Source of the DNA: Paeniglutamicibacter terrestris
Lineage (GTDB): Bacteria; Actinomycetota; Actinomycetes; Actinomycetales; Micrococcaceae
DNA: 64,000 bases
Reading direction: 5' to 3'
Assembly (NCBI RefSeq): GCF_012271785.1
Contig: NZ_JAAWVT010000003.1
Span: 124,001 to 188,000 of the forward strand
Notes under the pieces: model-generated
The model's input: the letters and a program-made list of their open reading frames with translations, nothing else
Told to the model about the DNA's origin: nothing
Databases searched by the model: none
Translations under genes and position numbers: made by a program
Part shown: positions 17,900 through 27,199 of the stretch, piece after piece
How the letters are laid out: every line of letters starts with the position of its first letter
Position numbering within the stretch: the first letter of the stretch is position 1

Positions 17900-18670
17900 A
17901 TGTCAACACAGAACTCAGCCATTCAGCATGCAGCCCTCGTCACCGGAGCCTCCAGCGGCATCGGGGAAGCCACCGTCCGCGCCCTGAGCGCCCGCGGGTG
18001 GAAGGTCTTTGCCGTGGCCCGCCGCGCCGAACGACTTGCGGCGCTCGCCGAGGAAACCGGTGCTATATCGGTCCCCGCGGATGTCACCGACGATGACCAG
18101 GTGGCCGCGCTACTGGCCACCGTTGAAGCAGCCGGTGGCATCAACACCCTGATCAATATCGCTGGCGGTGCCCGCGGCGCCGACTACCTGGGCGAGGCCA
18201 AGAACGAGGACTGGGACTTCATGCTCCAGGCCAACGTCATGGGCACCATGAAGATCACTCGCGCCTTCCTGCCGATGCTCCGAGCACACGGCGAGGGCAC
18301 GGTACTGAACCTGACCTCAACCGCCGGACTGGTCAGCTACGAGGGCGGGTCGGGCTACAACGCGGCCAAGGCCGCCCAACGAGCACTCACCCAAGCGCTA
18401 CGCCTGGAAGAAGTTGTTAATAACATCCGGGTCATCGAGGTGCTCCCGGGATTGGTGCAGACCGAGGAATTTGCCCTCCGGCGTCTTGGTGGAGATAGCG
18501 AAAAGGCGGCGAAGACCTACGCGGGTGTGGCCAAACCGCTCACCGCCGAGGACATCGCCGACATCGTCTCCTATGCCGTGAACGCTCCGCACCACGTGAA
18601 CCTCGACGAGATCGTGGTGCGACCGGTGGCGCAGGCCGCGGCTCACAAGCTGATCCGAGACCAGGCATGA
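17900..18670 (+). CDS. Short-chain dehydrogenase/reductase
   Basis: The 256-residue protein is a classical SDR. The cofactor motif TGASSGIG is at residues 15-22. Next come NIAGGA, the catalytic serine in LTSTAG, and YNAAK with the Tyr-x-x-x-Lys pair. Substrate is unknown. TAGTCT lies exactly 6 bases before the ATG at 17900 and no Shine-Dalgarno is present, so it is probably leaderless. Its last codons overlap the chelatase gene by four bases (ATGA), making it the first gene of that transcript. A fragment of a related SDR C-terminus survives at 30205-30321. Confidence 0.88.
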   Translation: MSTQNSAIQHAALVTGASSGIGEATVRALSARGWKVFAVARRAERLAALAEETGAISVPADVTDDDQVAALLATVEAAGGINTLINIAGGARGADYLGEAKNEDWDFMLQANVMGTMKITRAFLPMLRAHGEGTVLNLTSTAGLVSYEGGSGYNAAKAAQRALTQALRLEEVVNNIRVIEVLPGLVQTEEFALRRLGGDSEKAAKTYAGVAKPLTAEDIADIVSYAVNAPHHVNLDEIVVRPVAQAAAHKLIRDQA

Positions 18671-19404
18671 GCGAGGCTTTCTCCCCTGGGGACCGCCCCT
18701 TGCACGTGGTGGCCTGCGCCCATGGAACGGATAATCCCACCGGCCGGCAGTTGATCAATGCACTGCGGGCGGATCTGGCCACCCAGCTTGCCGCCGAGGG
18801 GCTGCACGCGGTGGTGCATGAGGCCTATGTTGATGTGCAGGAGCCCGGACTGGAATCGGTGCTCACCGCACTGCCGGCAGGTGAGCCAAGCATCGTCGCC
18901 CCGCTCTTGCTCTCCGAGGGGTTTCATACCTCGGTGGACATCGCGAACGCGGTGGCCACGCGGAGCCACACCAGCTCCAGTGCGCCGCTGGGACCGGACC
19001 CACGCCTGGCCACGGTGCTGGCAGCGCGCCTCACCGAGGCCGGATATCAACCCGGGGATGCGGTGGTGCTCGCTGCCGCCGGAACCCGTATCCAGGCCGG
19101 GGCCGCGCAGGCGGCAGCAATGGCAGAGCTTCTGGCCACGGAACTAGGACAAGAAGTGAGTATCGCCTATTGCTCGGCTGCCACCCCTGCGGTGCCAGAT
19201 GCGGTGGCGGCGGCGCGCGCGGCCGGTGCCACACGAGTGGGCATTGCCGCCTTCCTGCTTGCCCCCGGATTCTTCCATGACCGGCTGGCCACCACCGGGG
19301 CCGACTATGTCTCGGAAACACTGCTCCCGAGCTTAACAATCGCGAAATGTGTCGCCACAAGACTCGCTGACGCCCGCGAATCGGTCTGTGAAGACGCCGA
19401 ATAG
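18667..19404 (+). CDS. Sirohydrochlorin chelatase (CbiX/SirB family)
   Basis: The 245-residue protein starts LHVVACAHGTDNPTGRQLI, the CbiX N-terminal motif with the metal-binding His. It carries the second-half histidine in PLLLSEGFHT and a duplicated half containing FLLAPGFFHD. Such enzymes insert Fe(II) or Co(II) into sirohydrochlorin. Next to sulfite reductase and a siroheme synthase, iron insertion to form siroheme is the likely role. The start overlaps the SDR stop (ATGA), so it is translationally coupled. Confidence 0.85.
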   Translation: MSEAFSPGDRPLHVVACAHGTDNPTGRQLINALRADLATQLAAEGLHAVVHEAYVDVQEPGLESVLTALPAGEPSIVAPLLLSEGFHTSVDIANAVATRSHTSSSAPLGPDPRLATVLAARLTEAGYQPGDAVVLAAAGTRIQAGAAQAAAMAELLATELGQEVSIAYCSAATPAVPDAVAAARAAGATRVGIAAFLLAPGFFHDRLATTGADYVSETLLPSLTIAKCVATRLADARESVCEDAE

Positions 19405-19435
19405 GACCTCATGTGACCTCATGACGCGTTAGGTC
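19405..19435 (+). promoter_or_regulatory. Direct repeats upstream of sulfite reductase
   Basis: GACCTCATG occurs twice (19405-19413 and 19415-19423), exactly 10 bases apart, and AGGTC at 19431-19435 is an inverse half-copy. They lie directly upstream of the -10 TAGAGT (19468-19473). The arrangement suits an activator or repressor of the sulfur operon, but the regulator is not identified. Confidence 0.5.
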
Positions 19436-19480
19436 GGGGGCGTTGGCGGGCGACGGCGCCGCGCCCCTAGAGTCGTGGCC

Positions 19481-21196
19481 ATGACACAGGCAACTCACAC
19501 CCCGGCCAGCACACGGCCCACCCGCCCGGCGGGCAAACCGCACGGACAGTGGAAGATTGATGGCACCGAGCCGCTGAACGCCAACGAGGCGTTTAAGGCC
19601 GATGACAACGGGCTGAATGTGCGCGAGCGCATCGAAAACGTCTACGCGCACGGCGGATTCGACTCCATCGAACCCGACGACTTGCACGGCCGCTTCCGCT
19701 GGTGGGGTCTTTACACCCAGCGGAAGCCCGGCATCGACGGTGGGCGCACCGCAACACTTGAGCCACACGAACTCGAAGACCGCTACTTCATGCTGCGCGT
19801 GCGCATCGATGGCGGAACCCTGAGCACGACGCAGCTGCGCACCATCGGGGAAATTTCCCGCGACTTTGCCCGCGACAGCGCGGATGTGACTGACCGGCAG
19901 AACATTCAGCTGCACTGGATCGACGTGGTCGATGTCCCAGAAATCTGGCGCCGACTCGAGGCCGTGGGACTGGACACCACCGAGGCCTGCGGAGACGTAC
20001 CGCGGGTGATTCTCGGTTCCCCCGTCGCCGGCATCGCGAAGGACGAGCTGCTGGACCCGACCCCGGTCATCGCCGAAATCCGCGAACGCTTCATCGGGGA
20101 CCCCGAACTGGCGAACCTGCCGCGCAAATTCAAGACCGCCATCTCCGGGCACCCCTCCCAGGATGTGGTGCACGAAATTAACGACATCTCGCTGATCGCC
20201 GTGAATCACCCGGAATTCGGTCCCGGTTATGACCTGTGGGTCGGCGGCGGATTATCCACCAGCGCCAGGTTGGCCGAACGCCTCGGTGCGTTTGTGAGCC
20301 CGGAGCGCGCCGCGGAGGTGTGGCTGGGCGTCGTCTCGATCTTCCGCGACTACGGCTACCGACGCCTGCGCAACAAGGCGCGGCTGAAGTACCTGATGAA
20401 TGATTGGGGACCAGTGCGCTTCCGAGAGGTACTGGAAAACGAGTACCTGGGCTATGCGCTGCCCGACGGACCGGTGCCGCCCAAGCCCACCACTCCCGGA
20501 GACCACGTGGGCATCCACGAGCAGAAGGATGGGCGCTACTTCATTGGTGCCTCGCCCAATGCTGGTCGGCTCTCCGGCACGCTGCTTCTTCAGCTGGCGG
20601 ATCTCTTGGAGTCTCACGGCTCCACCCGGCTGCGCACCACCCCGCACCAAAAGCTGCTCGCTCTGGACATCCCGGCCGCATCGGTGAAGGCGGCCGCAGC
20701 GGAGTTGGACGCGCTGGGTTTGGCCACGGCGCCCTCGATCTTCCGCCGCTCGGCCATCGCGTGCACCGGCATCGAATACTGCAAGCTGGCGATCGTTGAT
20801 ACCAAGGACACCACCATCGCCGCGGTGGCCGAACTTGAGGAACGCTTCGCCGCCAAAACGGCGGTGCGCTTGCCGGCAGCCCTCTCCCTGCACGTGAACG
20901 GTTGCCCCAACTCCTGCGCCCGAATCCAGACCGCCGACATCGGGTTGAAGGGGCAGCTGTTGCCCGATGGCAACGGTGGGATGAGTCCCGGATTCCAGGT
21001 TCACCTGGGCGGGGGACTGGCCTCCAGCTCACGTGAGGAGGCCGGCCTGGGCCGCACCGTGCGCGGGCTGAAAGTCACCGCCGATGAGTTGCCGAACTAT
21101 ATCGAGCGCGTACTGGAAAACTACTCGGCGGGGTCCACCGAGGGCGAATCCTTCGCCACCTGGTCCCACCGAGCCGCCGATGAGGAAGTCCTATGA
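19481..21196 (+). CDS. sir: Ferredoxin-dependent sulfite reductase (siroheme/4Fe-4S)
   Basis: This enzyme reduces sulfite to sulfide with six electrons from ferredoxin. The 571-residue product has two ferrodoxin-like half domains and the siroheme/4Fe-4S cysteines in CTGIEYCKLA and NGCPNSCARIQ. The neighbouring cysH and cysDN make assimilatory sulfite, not nitrite, the expected substrate. The ATG at 19481 has TAGAGT 7 bases upstream and no Shine-Dalgarno, suggesting a leaderless mRNA; a GTG at 19475 is the alternative. Direct repeats lie just upstream. The stop overlaps cysH by four bases. Confidence 0.92.
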   Translation: MTQATHTPASTRPTRPAGKPHGQWKIDGTEPLNANEAFKADDNGLNVRERIENVYAHGGFDSIEPDDLHGRFRWWGLYTQRKPGIDGGRTATLEPHELEDRYFMLRVRIDGGTLSTTQLRTIGEISRDFARDSADVTDRQNIQLHWIDVVDVPEIWRRLEAVGLDTTEACGDVPRVILGSPVAGIAKDELLDPTPVIAEIRERFIGDPELANLPRKFKTAISGHPSQDVVHEINDISLIAVNHPEFGPGYDLWVGGGLSTSARLAERLGAFVSPERAAEVWLGVVSIFRDYGYRRLRNKARLKYLMNDWGPVRFREVLENEYLGYALPDGPVPPKPTTPGDHVGIHEQKDGRYFIGASPNAGRLSGTLLLQLADLLESHGSTRLRTTPHQKLLALDIPAASVKAAAAELDALGLATAPSIFRRSAIACTGIEYCKLAIVDTKDTTIAAVAELEERFAAKTAVRLPAALSLHVNGCPNSCARIQTADIGLKGQLLPDGNGGMSPGFQVHLGGGLASSSREEAGLGRTVRGLKVTADELPNYIERVLENYSAGSTEGESFATWSHRAADEEVL

Positions 21197-21915
21197 GCAC
21201 CACCGAGCCAAAGTCCGCCGAGGTTATAGCCGCCGACCGCGCGCTGGCCGAAGCCGGTGCCGCCGAATTGGGCTTTGACGCCTCCGCCACCGAAGTTATC
21301 GCCTGGGTGGCGCGAAACTTCACCACGGAGCAGGTGGCAGTCGCCTGCTCGATGGCCGATGCCGTGCTCCCGGCGGTGGTTGCCGAACAGCTCCCCGGGG
21401 TCGATGTGCTCTTCCTGGAGACCGGCTATCACTTCCCCGAAACCCACGCGACCCGCAATGAGGTGGCAACCACCTTGGACGTGAGGATCATCGATGTGCT
21501 GCCGGTGCGTACCGTCGAGCAGCAGGATGCCGAATTGGGACCCAAACTGCATCAGCGCGATCCCGCCGCCTGCTGCAAGCTACGCAAGATGGAGCCACTG
21601 GCCAAGGCGCTTGCCGGTTACCGGCTCTGGTTCACCGGAGTCCGCCGCGAGGAGGCACCGACGCGCACCAACACCCCGCTGATCACCTGGGATCAGGCAC
21701 ACGGGTTGATCAAGGTCAACCCGCTGGCCGCCTGGAACTTCGATGAACTCACCGGCTACGCCGCGGCCAACAGCGTCCCGGTGAACCTGCTGCTGGCTAA
21801 CGGCTACCCGTCGATCGGCTGTGCCCCGTGCACCGCCCCGGTGGCCGAAGGTGAAGATCCGCGCGCCGGCCGCTGGGCCGGGGTTGCCAAGACCGAATGC
21901 GGTATCCACCAATGA
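21193..21915 (+). CDS. cysH: Phosphoadenylyl-/adenylyl-sulfate reductase
   Basis: The enzyme reduces activated sulfate (APS or PAPS) to sulfite. The 240-residue product has two cysteine pairs, CC (AACCKLRK) and CxxC (GCAPC), that bind a 4Fe-4S cluster and mark the APS-using type. The catalytic cysteine is in TECGIHQ at the C-terminus. No APS kinase gene lies nearby, which agrees with direct APS reduction. It overlaps sir by four bases and cysD follows. Confidence 0.93.
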   Translation: MSTTEPKSAEVIAADRALAEAGAAELGFDASATEVIAWVARNFTTEQVAVACSMADAVLPAVVAEQLPGVDVLFLETGYHFPETHATRNEVATTLDVRIIDVLPVRTVEQQDAELGPKLHQRDPAACCKLRKMEPLAKALAGYRLWFTGVRREEAPTRTNTPLITWDQAHGLIKVNPLAAWNFDELTGYAAANSVPVNLLLANGYPSIGCAPCTAPVAEGEDPRAGRWAGVAKTECGIHQ

Positions 21916-21962
21916 GCCTGGCCCGCACCCCCTACCAGTACCCACTTTCGAAGGAGTCCGAG

Positions 21963-22916
21963 ATGAGCAGCACCGCACCGGGGATCACCCCACCGCTCGC
22001 TCGCGCGCAGCAAAGCAGCACCCCTGCCACCGACGTGCTCAACGCGTTGGAAGCAGAATCCATCCACATCCTGCGCGAAGTGGTGGCCGAATTTGAACGT
22101 CCGGCCATGCTGTTCTCCGGCGGCAAGGATTCGGTGGTGATGTTGCACCTGGCCACCAAGGCTTTCTGGCCCGGAGTTGTTCCCTTCCCGGTGCTGCACG
22201 TGGACACCGGGCACAACTTCGATGAGGTCATCGAGTTCCGCGATCGCACGGTCAGCGAGCTGGGGCTGCGCCTGGAGGTGGCGCGCGTGCAGGATTACAT
22301 CGACGATGGCCGGCTCTCCGAACGTGCCGATGGCACCCGGAACCCGCTGCAAACCACGCCGCTGCTTGACGCCATCGCCGAGCATAAATTTGACGTCCTT
22401 TTTGGTGGCGGACGCCGCGACGAGGACAAGGCCCGGGCCAAGGAACGAATCCTCTCGCTGCGCGACGAGTTTGGCCAGTGGGATCCGCGCAACCAGCGCC
22501 CCGAACTGTGGAACCTGTACAACGGGCGCCACACCCCGGGACAACACGTGCGCGCCTTCCCCATCAGCAACTGGACCGAGCTGGACATCTGGCGCTACAT
22601 CGAACGCGAAAACATCGCCCTTCCTTCCCTCTACTACGCCCACGAACGTGAGGTTTTTGAACACGCGGGGATGTGGCGGGCCGTGGGCGAATTCAGCGCC
22701 CCTGGACCCGGGGTTGCGACCGAGCTCAAGACGGTGCGCTACCGCACCGTGGGGGACATGTCCTGCACCGGCGCGGTGCTCTCTGAGGCCAACACCGTCG
22801 CGGAGGTGATCCGCGAGGTCGCCACCACCACCATCACCGAACGTGGGGCCACCCGGGCGGATGATCGCATCTCCGAGGCCGCCATGGAAGATCGCAAGAA
22901 GGATGGGTATTTCTAA
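21963..22916 (+). CDS. cysD: Sulfate adenylyltransferase subunit 2
   Basis: CysD joins ATP and sulfate into APS, driven by the CysN GTPase. The 317-residue product has the PP-loop motif LFSGGKDSVV, followed by VLHVDTGHNF and the C-terminal ATRADDRISEAAMEDRKKDGYF-type tail (first and last parts visible). AAGGAG six bases before the ATG at 21963 decides this start. An in-frame ATG at 21912 overlaps the cysH stop and could give 17 more residues. The stop overlaps the cysN ATG (TAATG). Confidence 0.94.
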   Translation: MSSTAPGITPPLARAQQSSTPATDVLNALEAESIHILREVVAEFERPAMLFSGGKDSVVMLHLATKAFWPGVVPFPVLHVDTGHNFDEVIEFRDRTVSELGLRLEVARVQDYIDDGRLSERADGTRNPLQTTPLLDAIAEHKFDVLFGGGRRDEDKARAKERILSLRDEFGQWDPRNQRPELWNLYNGRHTPGQHVRAFPISNWTELDIWRYIERENIALPSLYYAHEREVFEHAGMWRAVGEFSAPGPGVATELKTVRYRTVGDMSCTGAVLSEANTVAEVIREVATTTITERGATRADDRISEAAMEDRKKDGYF

Positions 22917-24346
22917 TGAGCACCACGAATCTGGACAGCCCGGCGGACACTGCATTGGATAGCACCTTGGACATCAACTTAGACACCACCGACACCACCA
23001 CCGACACCACCACCAACACGGCGCAGCTCGGTCGCCGCGGACTCTTCCGCTTCGCCACCGCCGGCTCGGTGGATGACGGCAAATCAACACTCGTCGGCCG
23101 GCTGCTGCACGACGCCAAGGTGGTCCTCGCCGACACCCTGGAAACCCTGGCGCGCACCTCCGCGGCCAACGGTTTCGGCGGCGGGGACGGCACCCTGGAT
23201 CTGGCGTTGCTCACCGACGGGTTGCGCGCCGAACGCGAACAGGGCATCACCATCGACGTGGCCTACCGCTACTTCTCCACCGGCGAGCGTTCCTTTGTGC
23301 TCGCCGACTGCCCGGGACACGTGCAGTACACCCGCAATACCGTCACCGGTGCCTCCACCGCCGACGCCGCCATCGTCCTCATCGACGCCCGCAAGGGCGT
23401 GCTGGAGCAGACCCGGCGCCACCTAGGCGTCATTGGCCTGCTGCGGGTACCCAACGTGATCATCGCGGTGAACAAGATTGATCTGATTGATTACGATGCG
23501 GACCGCTTCGCGAGCATCGCCGCGGACGTGGCACGGGTTGCCGCGGGGCTGGGCCTGCCGACCCCGCACACGCTGCCGGTCTCCGCGCTGGTGGGCGATA
23601 ACGTGGTGCAGCGCTCCGCCCATACTCCCTGGTATACCGGTGAGACGTTGCTGGGGCTGCTCGAATCTCTGCCCACCCGCGATGAGCAGGACACCGTGGC
23701 CGAGGACTTCCGCTTCCCGGTCCAGCTGGTCGTGCGCCCCCAAGGCGCGCTGGCGCCGGGGTTGGACGCCGGGGACTTCCGCGATTACCGCGCCTATGCC
23801 GGATCCATCGCCGCTGGCTCCATCACCGTGGGGGACCCTGTCACCATCGCCACCCCCGGGCAACCACGCCGGGAAACCACCATCGTGGGGATCGACGCCG
23901 CGGGGGTGGCACTGAATTCGGCCAGCGCGCCGGCCTCCGTGGCGTTGCGGCTGAAAGACGAGCTGGACATTGCCCGTGGGGATACCATCGCCGCGGCCGG
24001 CACCCTGCCCGACTCCTCTGCGGATCTGCATGCGCAGCTGTGCTGGCTGGCACCGGTGCCGCTGCGTCCCGGGGCCACGGTGATGATCAAACACGGCAGT
24101 GCCACGGTGCGCGCCAAGCTCACCACGATCCGCGGGAAGTTGGATCTGGAGGACTTCGGGTTGCTACCCGCCGCGACGCTGGAGCTGAACGACATTGGCG
24201 CGGTGGTGCTGCGCTTGGCCCGCGAATTACCCACCGAGCCCTATGCCCGCCACCACCGGACCGGAGCGTTTTTGGTGATTGATCCGCAGAGCGGGAACAC
24301 GCTGGCCGCCGGTCTGGTGGACGAAGCCCCGAAGACTGCGGGCTAA
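22916..24346 (+). CDS. cysN: Sulfate adenylyltransferase subunit 1 (GTPase)
   Basis: CysN is the EF-Tu-like GTPase partner of CysD. The 476-residue product has G1 GSVDDGKSTL, the G3 DCPGH, G4 NKID, and two beta-barrel domains. There is no fused APS kinase domain. Residues 4-38 form an acidic Thr/Asp-rich extension with near-repeats of Asp-Thr-Thr (codons about 22982-23020), not part of the GTPase fold. It overlaps cysD by one base and is followed by the ABC transporter genes after 64 bases. Confidence 0.94.
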   Translation: MSTTNLDSPADTALDSTLDINLDTTDTTTDTTTNTAQLGRRGLFRFATAGSVDDGKSTLVGRLLHDAKVVLADTLETLARTSAANGFGGGDGTLDLALLTDGLRAEREQGITIDVAYRYFSTGERSFVLADCPGHVQYTRNTVTGASTADAAIVLIDARKGVLEQTRRHLGVIGLLRVPNVIIAVNKIDLIDYDADRFASIAADVARVAAGLGLPTPHTLPVSALVGDNVVQRSAHTPWYTGETLLGLLESLPTRDEQDTVAEDFRFPVQLVVRPQGALAPGLDAGDFRDYRAYAGSIAAGSITVGDPVTIATPGQPRRETTIVGIDAAGVALNSASAPASVALRLKDELDIARGDTIAAAGTLPDSSADLHAQLCWLAPVPLRPGATVMIKHGSATVRAKLTTIRGKLDLEDFGLLPAATLELNDIGAVVLRLARELPTEPYARHHRTGAFLVIDPQSGNTLAAGLVDEAPKTAG

Positions 24347-24410
24347 GACACACGCTGATGCGGGCTGTTGGATACACGTTATACATCTCGATGACGAAGG
24401 AGAGCTGATC

Positions 24411-25538
24411 ATGGATACCACCAGGTACACCGCCGCGGCGCAGGCCACCGGGCCCGCCCGCCGGGCGCTACTTGCCGGCGGCACCGGGCTGCTGGGCCTG
24501 TTGGTCCTCGGAGCCGCTGCCACCACCACCGTGCCGCGGCCAGGATCCACCGCCACGGCTCCCGCCACCGCTGCCACCACGCTGCGGCTGGGCTACTTCG
24601 CGAACCTCACCCACGCCCCGGCGCTGGTGGGTCAGAGCAAGGGCCTTTTTGCCGCGGAACTTGCCGGCTCCGGGACCACCGTGGCCACCAGCATCTTCGG
24701 TGCGGGTCCGGCCGCCGTGGAGGCGCTGAATGCCGGCGCCATCGACGCCGCCTATCTGGGGCCCAACCCGGCCATCGCCGCCTACGCCTCCAGTGGTGGG
24801 CGCGGTTTGCGGGTGCTGGCCGGCGCCGCGGCCGGTGGTGCCCAATTGGTGGTGCGTAAGGAATTGGCCGATGCCGCGCGCAGCGATGTTGGTGTCCTGC
24901 GCTCAGCCACACTGGCCACCCCGCAGCTGGGCGGCACCCAAGATGTCGCACTGCGCACCTGGTTGACCGCGCAGGGGCTGAGCACCGATGTACGCGGCGG
25001 GGACGTCTCCATCACCCCGACGGCCAACGCCCAGACCCTCGAGCTCTTCCGCTCCGGGGCCATCGACGGGGCCTGGCTGCCCGAACCGTGGGCCTCTCGG
25101 CTGGTGCTGGAGGCCGGCGCCGCGGTGTTAGTCGATGAGGCTGAGCTCTGGGACGGGGCAGAAACCGGTGCGCCGGGACTCTTCCCCACCACGGTGCTCG
25201 CCGTCTCCCCGAACTTCGCCGCCGCTCACCCGCTAACGGTTGACGCCCTGCTGCGGGGCCACCTTGCCGCCCTGCACTGGCTGAACACCACAGATCGTCG
25301 GGAGGTCAGCACGTTGTTGAATGCCGAACTGTCCGCGAGTGCCGGGGCTCCGCTGGCCCCGAAAGTGATCAACCGGGCGCTGAGCTCCCTGAGCTTTACC
25401 GCCGACCCGCTGGCCGGGGCCTACCCGCGCCTGCTCCAAAATGCTGTGGATGCGTCCTTGGCCGAATCCGCAAACCTCGATGCTCTGGTGGATGACTCCT
25501 TCCTGGCCCGGGCACGCAAAGAGCGAGCGGACGCATGA
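24411..25538 (+). CDS. ABC transporter substrate-binding protein (sulfonate/sulfate type)
   Basis: The 375-residue protein has an Arg-Arg pair before a hydrophobic segment (residues 18-40, ALLAGGTGLLGLLVLGAAA), consistent with Tat or Sec export; no lipobox Cys is seen. The mature part begins LRLGYFANLTHAPALVG and continues with GPAAVEALNAGAIDAAYLGP, as in SsuA/TauA/nitrate-type binding proteins. Its position between cysDN and cysG points to a sulfur compound as ligand, probably an alkanesulfonate or sulfate; this is inference. GAAGGAG precedes the ATG at 24411. Confidence 0.85.
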   Translation: MDTTRYTAAAQATGPARRALLAGGTGLLGLLVLGAAATTTVPRPGSTATAPATAATTLRLGYFANLTHAPALVGQSKGLFAAELAGSGTTVATSIFGAGPAAVEALNAGAIDAAYLGPNPAIAAYASSGGRGLRVLAGAAAGGAQLVVRKELADAARSDVGVLRSATLATPQLGGTQDVALRTWLTAQGLSTDVRGGDVSITPTANAQTLELFRSGAIDGAWLPEPWASRLVLEAGAAVLVDEAELWDGAETGAPGLFPTTVLAVSPNFAAAHPLTVDALLRGHLAALHWLNTTDRREVSTLLNAELSASAGAPLAPKVINRALSSLSFTADPLAGAYPRLLQNAVDASLAESANLDALVDDSFLARARKERADA

Positions 25539-26257
25539 GCATCCTCATCGAGAAACTTTCCAAGGACTACGGTGGAGCCCCGGTGCTCTCCTCCATCAGC
25601 ACCAGCATCGCGCAGGGCGAATTTGTGGCGGTGCTGGGCGCATCGGGCTGCGGCAAATCCACCCTGTTGAACATCGTCGCCGGTCTTGAGCCCCCCACCG
25701 CCGGAGCCGTGACGGTGCCGGCGGGCGGAGCCGCCTTTATGTTCCAGGATGCGGCACTGCTGCCCTGGCTCACCGCACGGGCCAACATCGAACTCGCCCT
25801 TCAACTGCGCGGGGTGCCGCGCGCGCAGCGCAAGGACCAGGCACAGCAACTGCTGGAACTGGTCCACCTGGGCGACGCCGGATCCAAACGCCCCCACGAA
25901 CTCTCCGGTGGCATGCGCCAGCGCGCCTCCCTGGCCCGCGCACTGGGTCAGGACAAGCCGGTGCTGCTGATGGATGAACCGTTTGCCGCCCTCGATGCAA
26001 TCACCCGAGATTTGCTGCACGAGGAACTGGAACGGATCTGGCTGGCGCAACGTCGCACCGTGCTCTTTGTGACCCACAATGTGCGTGAGGCTGTACGGCT
26101 GGGCCAGCGTGTTCTGCTGCTCTCCTCACGCCCCGGCCGCCTGGCCGCGCAATGGGACATCGACCCCCTGGTCCGCACCGATCCAGCCGCCCAAGCGGCG
26201 CTGACCCAGGAGATCACCCAGGCACTACGCGAGGAGATCCGCCATCATGCCCACTAG
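25535..26257 (+). CDS. ABC transporter ATP-binding protein (sulfonate/sulfate type)
   Basis: The 240-residue ATPase has Walker A GASGCGKST (residues 32-40), the Q-loop FMFQDAALLPW, the signature LSGGMRQR, Walker B VLLMDEPFAALD and the switch His in FVTHNVREA. It is of the SsuB/TauB subfamily. It overlaps the binding-protein gene by four bases and the permease gene by eleven, so the three are translated together. Confidence 0.92.
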   Translation: MSILIEKLSKDYGGAPVLSSISTSIAQGEFVAVLGASGCGKSTLLNIVAGLEPPTAGAVTVPAGGAAFMFQDAALLPWLTARANIELALQLRGVPRAQRKDQAQQLLELVHLGDAGSKRPHELSGGMRQRASLARALGQDKPVLLMDEPFAALDAITRDLLHEELERIWLAQRRTVLFVTHNVREAVRLGQRVLLLSSRPGRLAAQWDIDPLVRTDPAAQAALTQEITQALREEIRHHAH

Positions 26258-27155
26258 CCCCACCCTCTCCGGAGCACCGCGTACGCAGAGTCAGGCGCCG
26301 GAAACCGATACCCTCAGGGAACTTGAGGCGGGCCTCGACTCGCTCCAGGACGCCCCCGTCGCAACGCGTATTAACGCCGGACGGATTCTTTTGCCCGTGG
26401 GCACCGTGCTGGGACTGCTGAGCCTGTGGCAATTGGCCGCCTGGTTCGGTTCCCCACGCGAAGACCTTTTCCCCGGCCCGCTGCAGGTGCTGGGCACCGC
26501 CGGCGAATTGGCGGCCGATGGGCGCCTGGGCGAAGCGGTTGGCACCTCGCTCCAGCGCGGGGTGCTCGGTTTCTTGCTGGCCCTGGCCATCGGCACACCG
26601 TTGGGGCTGCTGCTCGCCGGGGTCCCGACGCTACGCCGAGGCATCGGCCCGCTGATCTCCGGACTGCAGGTCCTGCCGTCCGTGGCCTGGGTGCCGGCCG
26701 CCATCATCTGGTTTGGCCTCACCGACGCCACCGTCTACTTTGTGGTGCTGATGGGCGCCACCCCATCGATTATCAACGGGCTGCTCTCCGGGGTTGATAC
26801 CGTCCCGCCGCAATACCGGCGCCTGGGCACGGTGCTGGGTGCCAGCCGCCTGCAGGGCCTACTGCGCATCGTTTTGCCCGCGGCACTGCCCGGCTACCTT
26901 GCCGGACTCAAACAGGGCTGGGCATTTTCCTGGCGCTCGTTGATGGCCGCGGAGATCATCGCGGTGGGCGGATCGATCGGTTTTGGCCTCGGTTCGCTGC
27001 TGCAGCAGGGCCGGGATCTGTCCCAAATGGCCATGGTGGTGTCGGCGATCCTGGCCATCCTCATTGTGGGCATCGCCATCGAACTGCTGGTCTTCTCCCC
27101 ACTGGAGCGCCGATTGCTGCGCCGCCGCGGACTAGCGGCCGGTGCCTCACGATGA
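26247..27155 (+). CDS. ABC transporter permease (sulfonate/sulfate type)
   Basis: The 302-residue protein has an approximately 45-residue cytoplasmic N-terminus, then about six membrane segments. The EAA loop region reads GASRLQGLLRIVLPAALPG, and LKQGWAFSWRSLMAAEIIA follows, as in SsuC/TauC/NrtB permeases. It pairs with the ATPase and binding protein immediately upstream. Its stop overlaps the upstream ATG of the cysG-like gene. Confidence 0.92.
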   Translation: MPTSPTLSGAPRTQSQAPETDTLRELEAGLDSLQDAPVATRINAGRILLPVGTVLGLLSLWQLAAWFGSPREDLFPGPLQVLGTAGELAADGRLGEAVGTSLQRGVLGFLLALAIGTPLGLLLAGVPTLRRGIGPLISGLQVLPSVAWVPAAIIWFGLTDATVYFVVLMGATPSIINGLLSGVDTVPPQYRRLGTVLGASRLQGLLRIVLPAALPGYLAGLKQGWAFSWRSLMAAEIIAVGGSIGFGLGSLLQQGRDLSQMAMVVSAILAILIVGIAIELLVFSPLERRLLRRRGLAAGASR

Positions 27156-27199
27156 GCCAGCACCACCTCCATGCACATCACGAAGCGAAGGAAGAAGCC

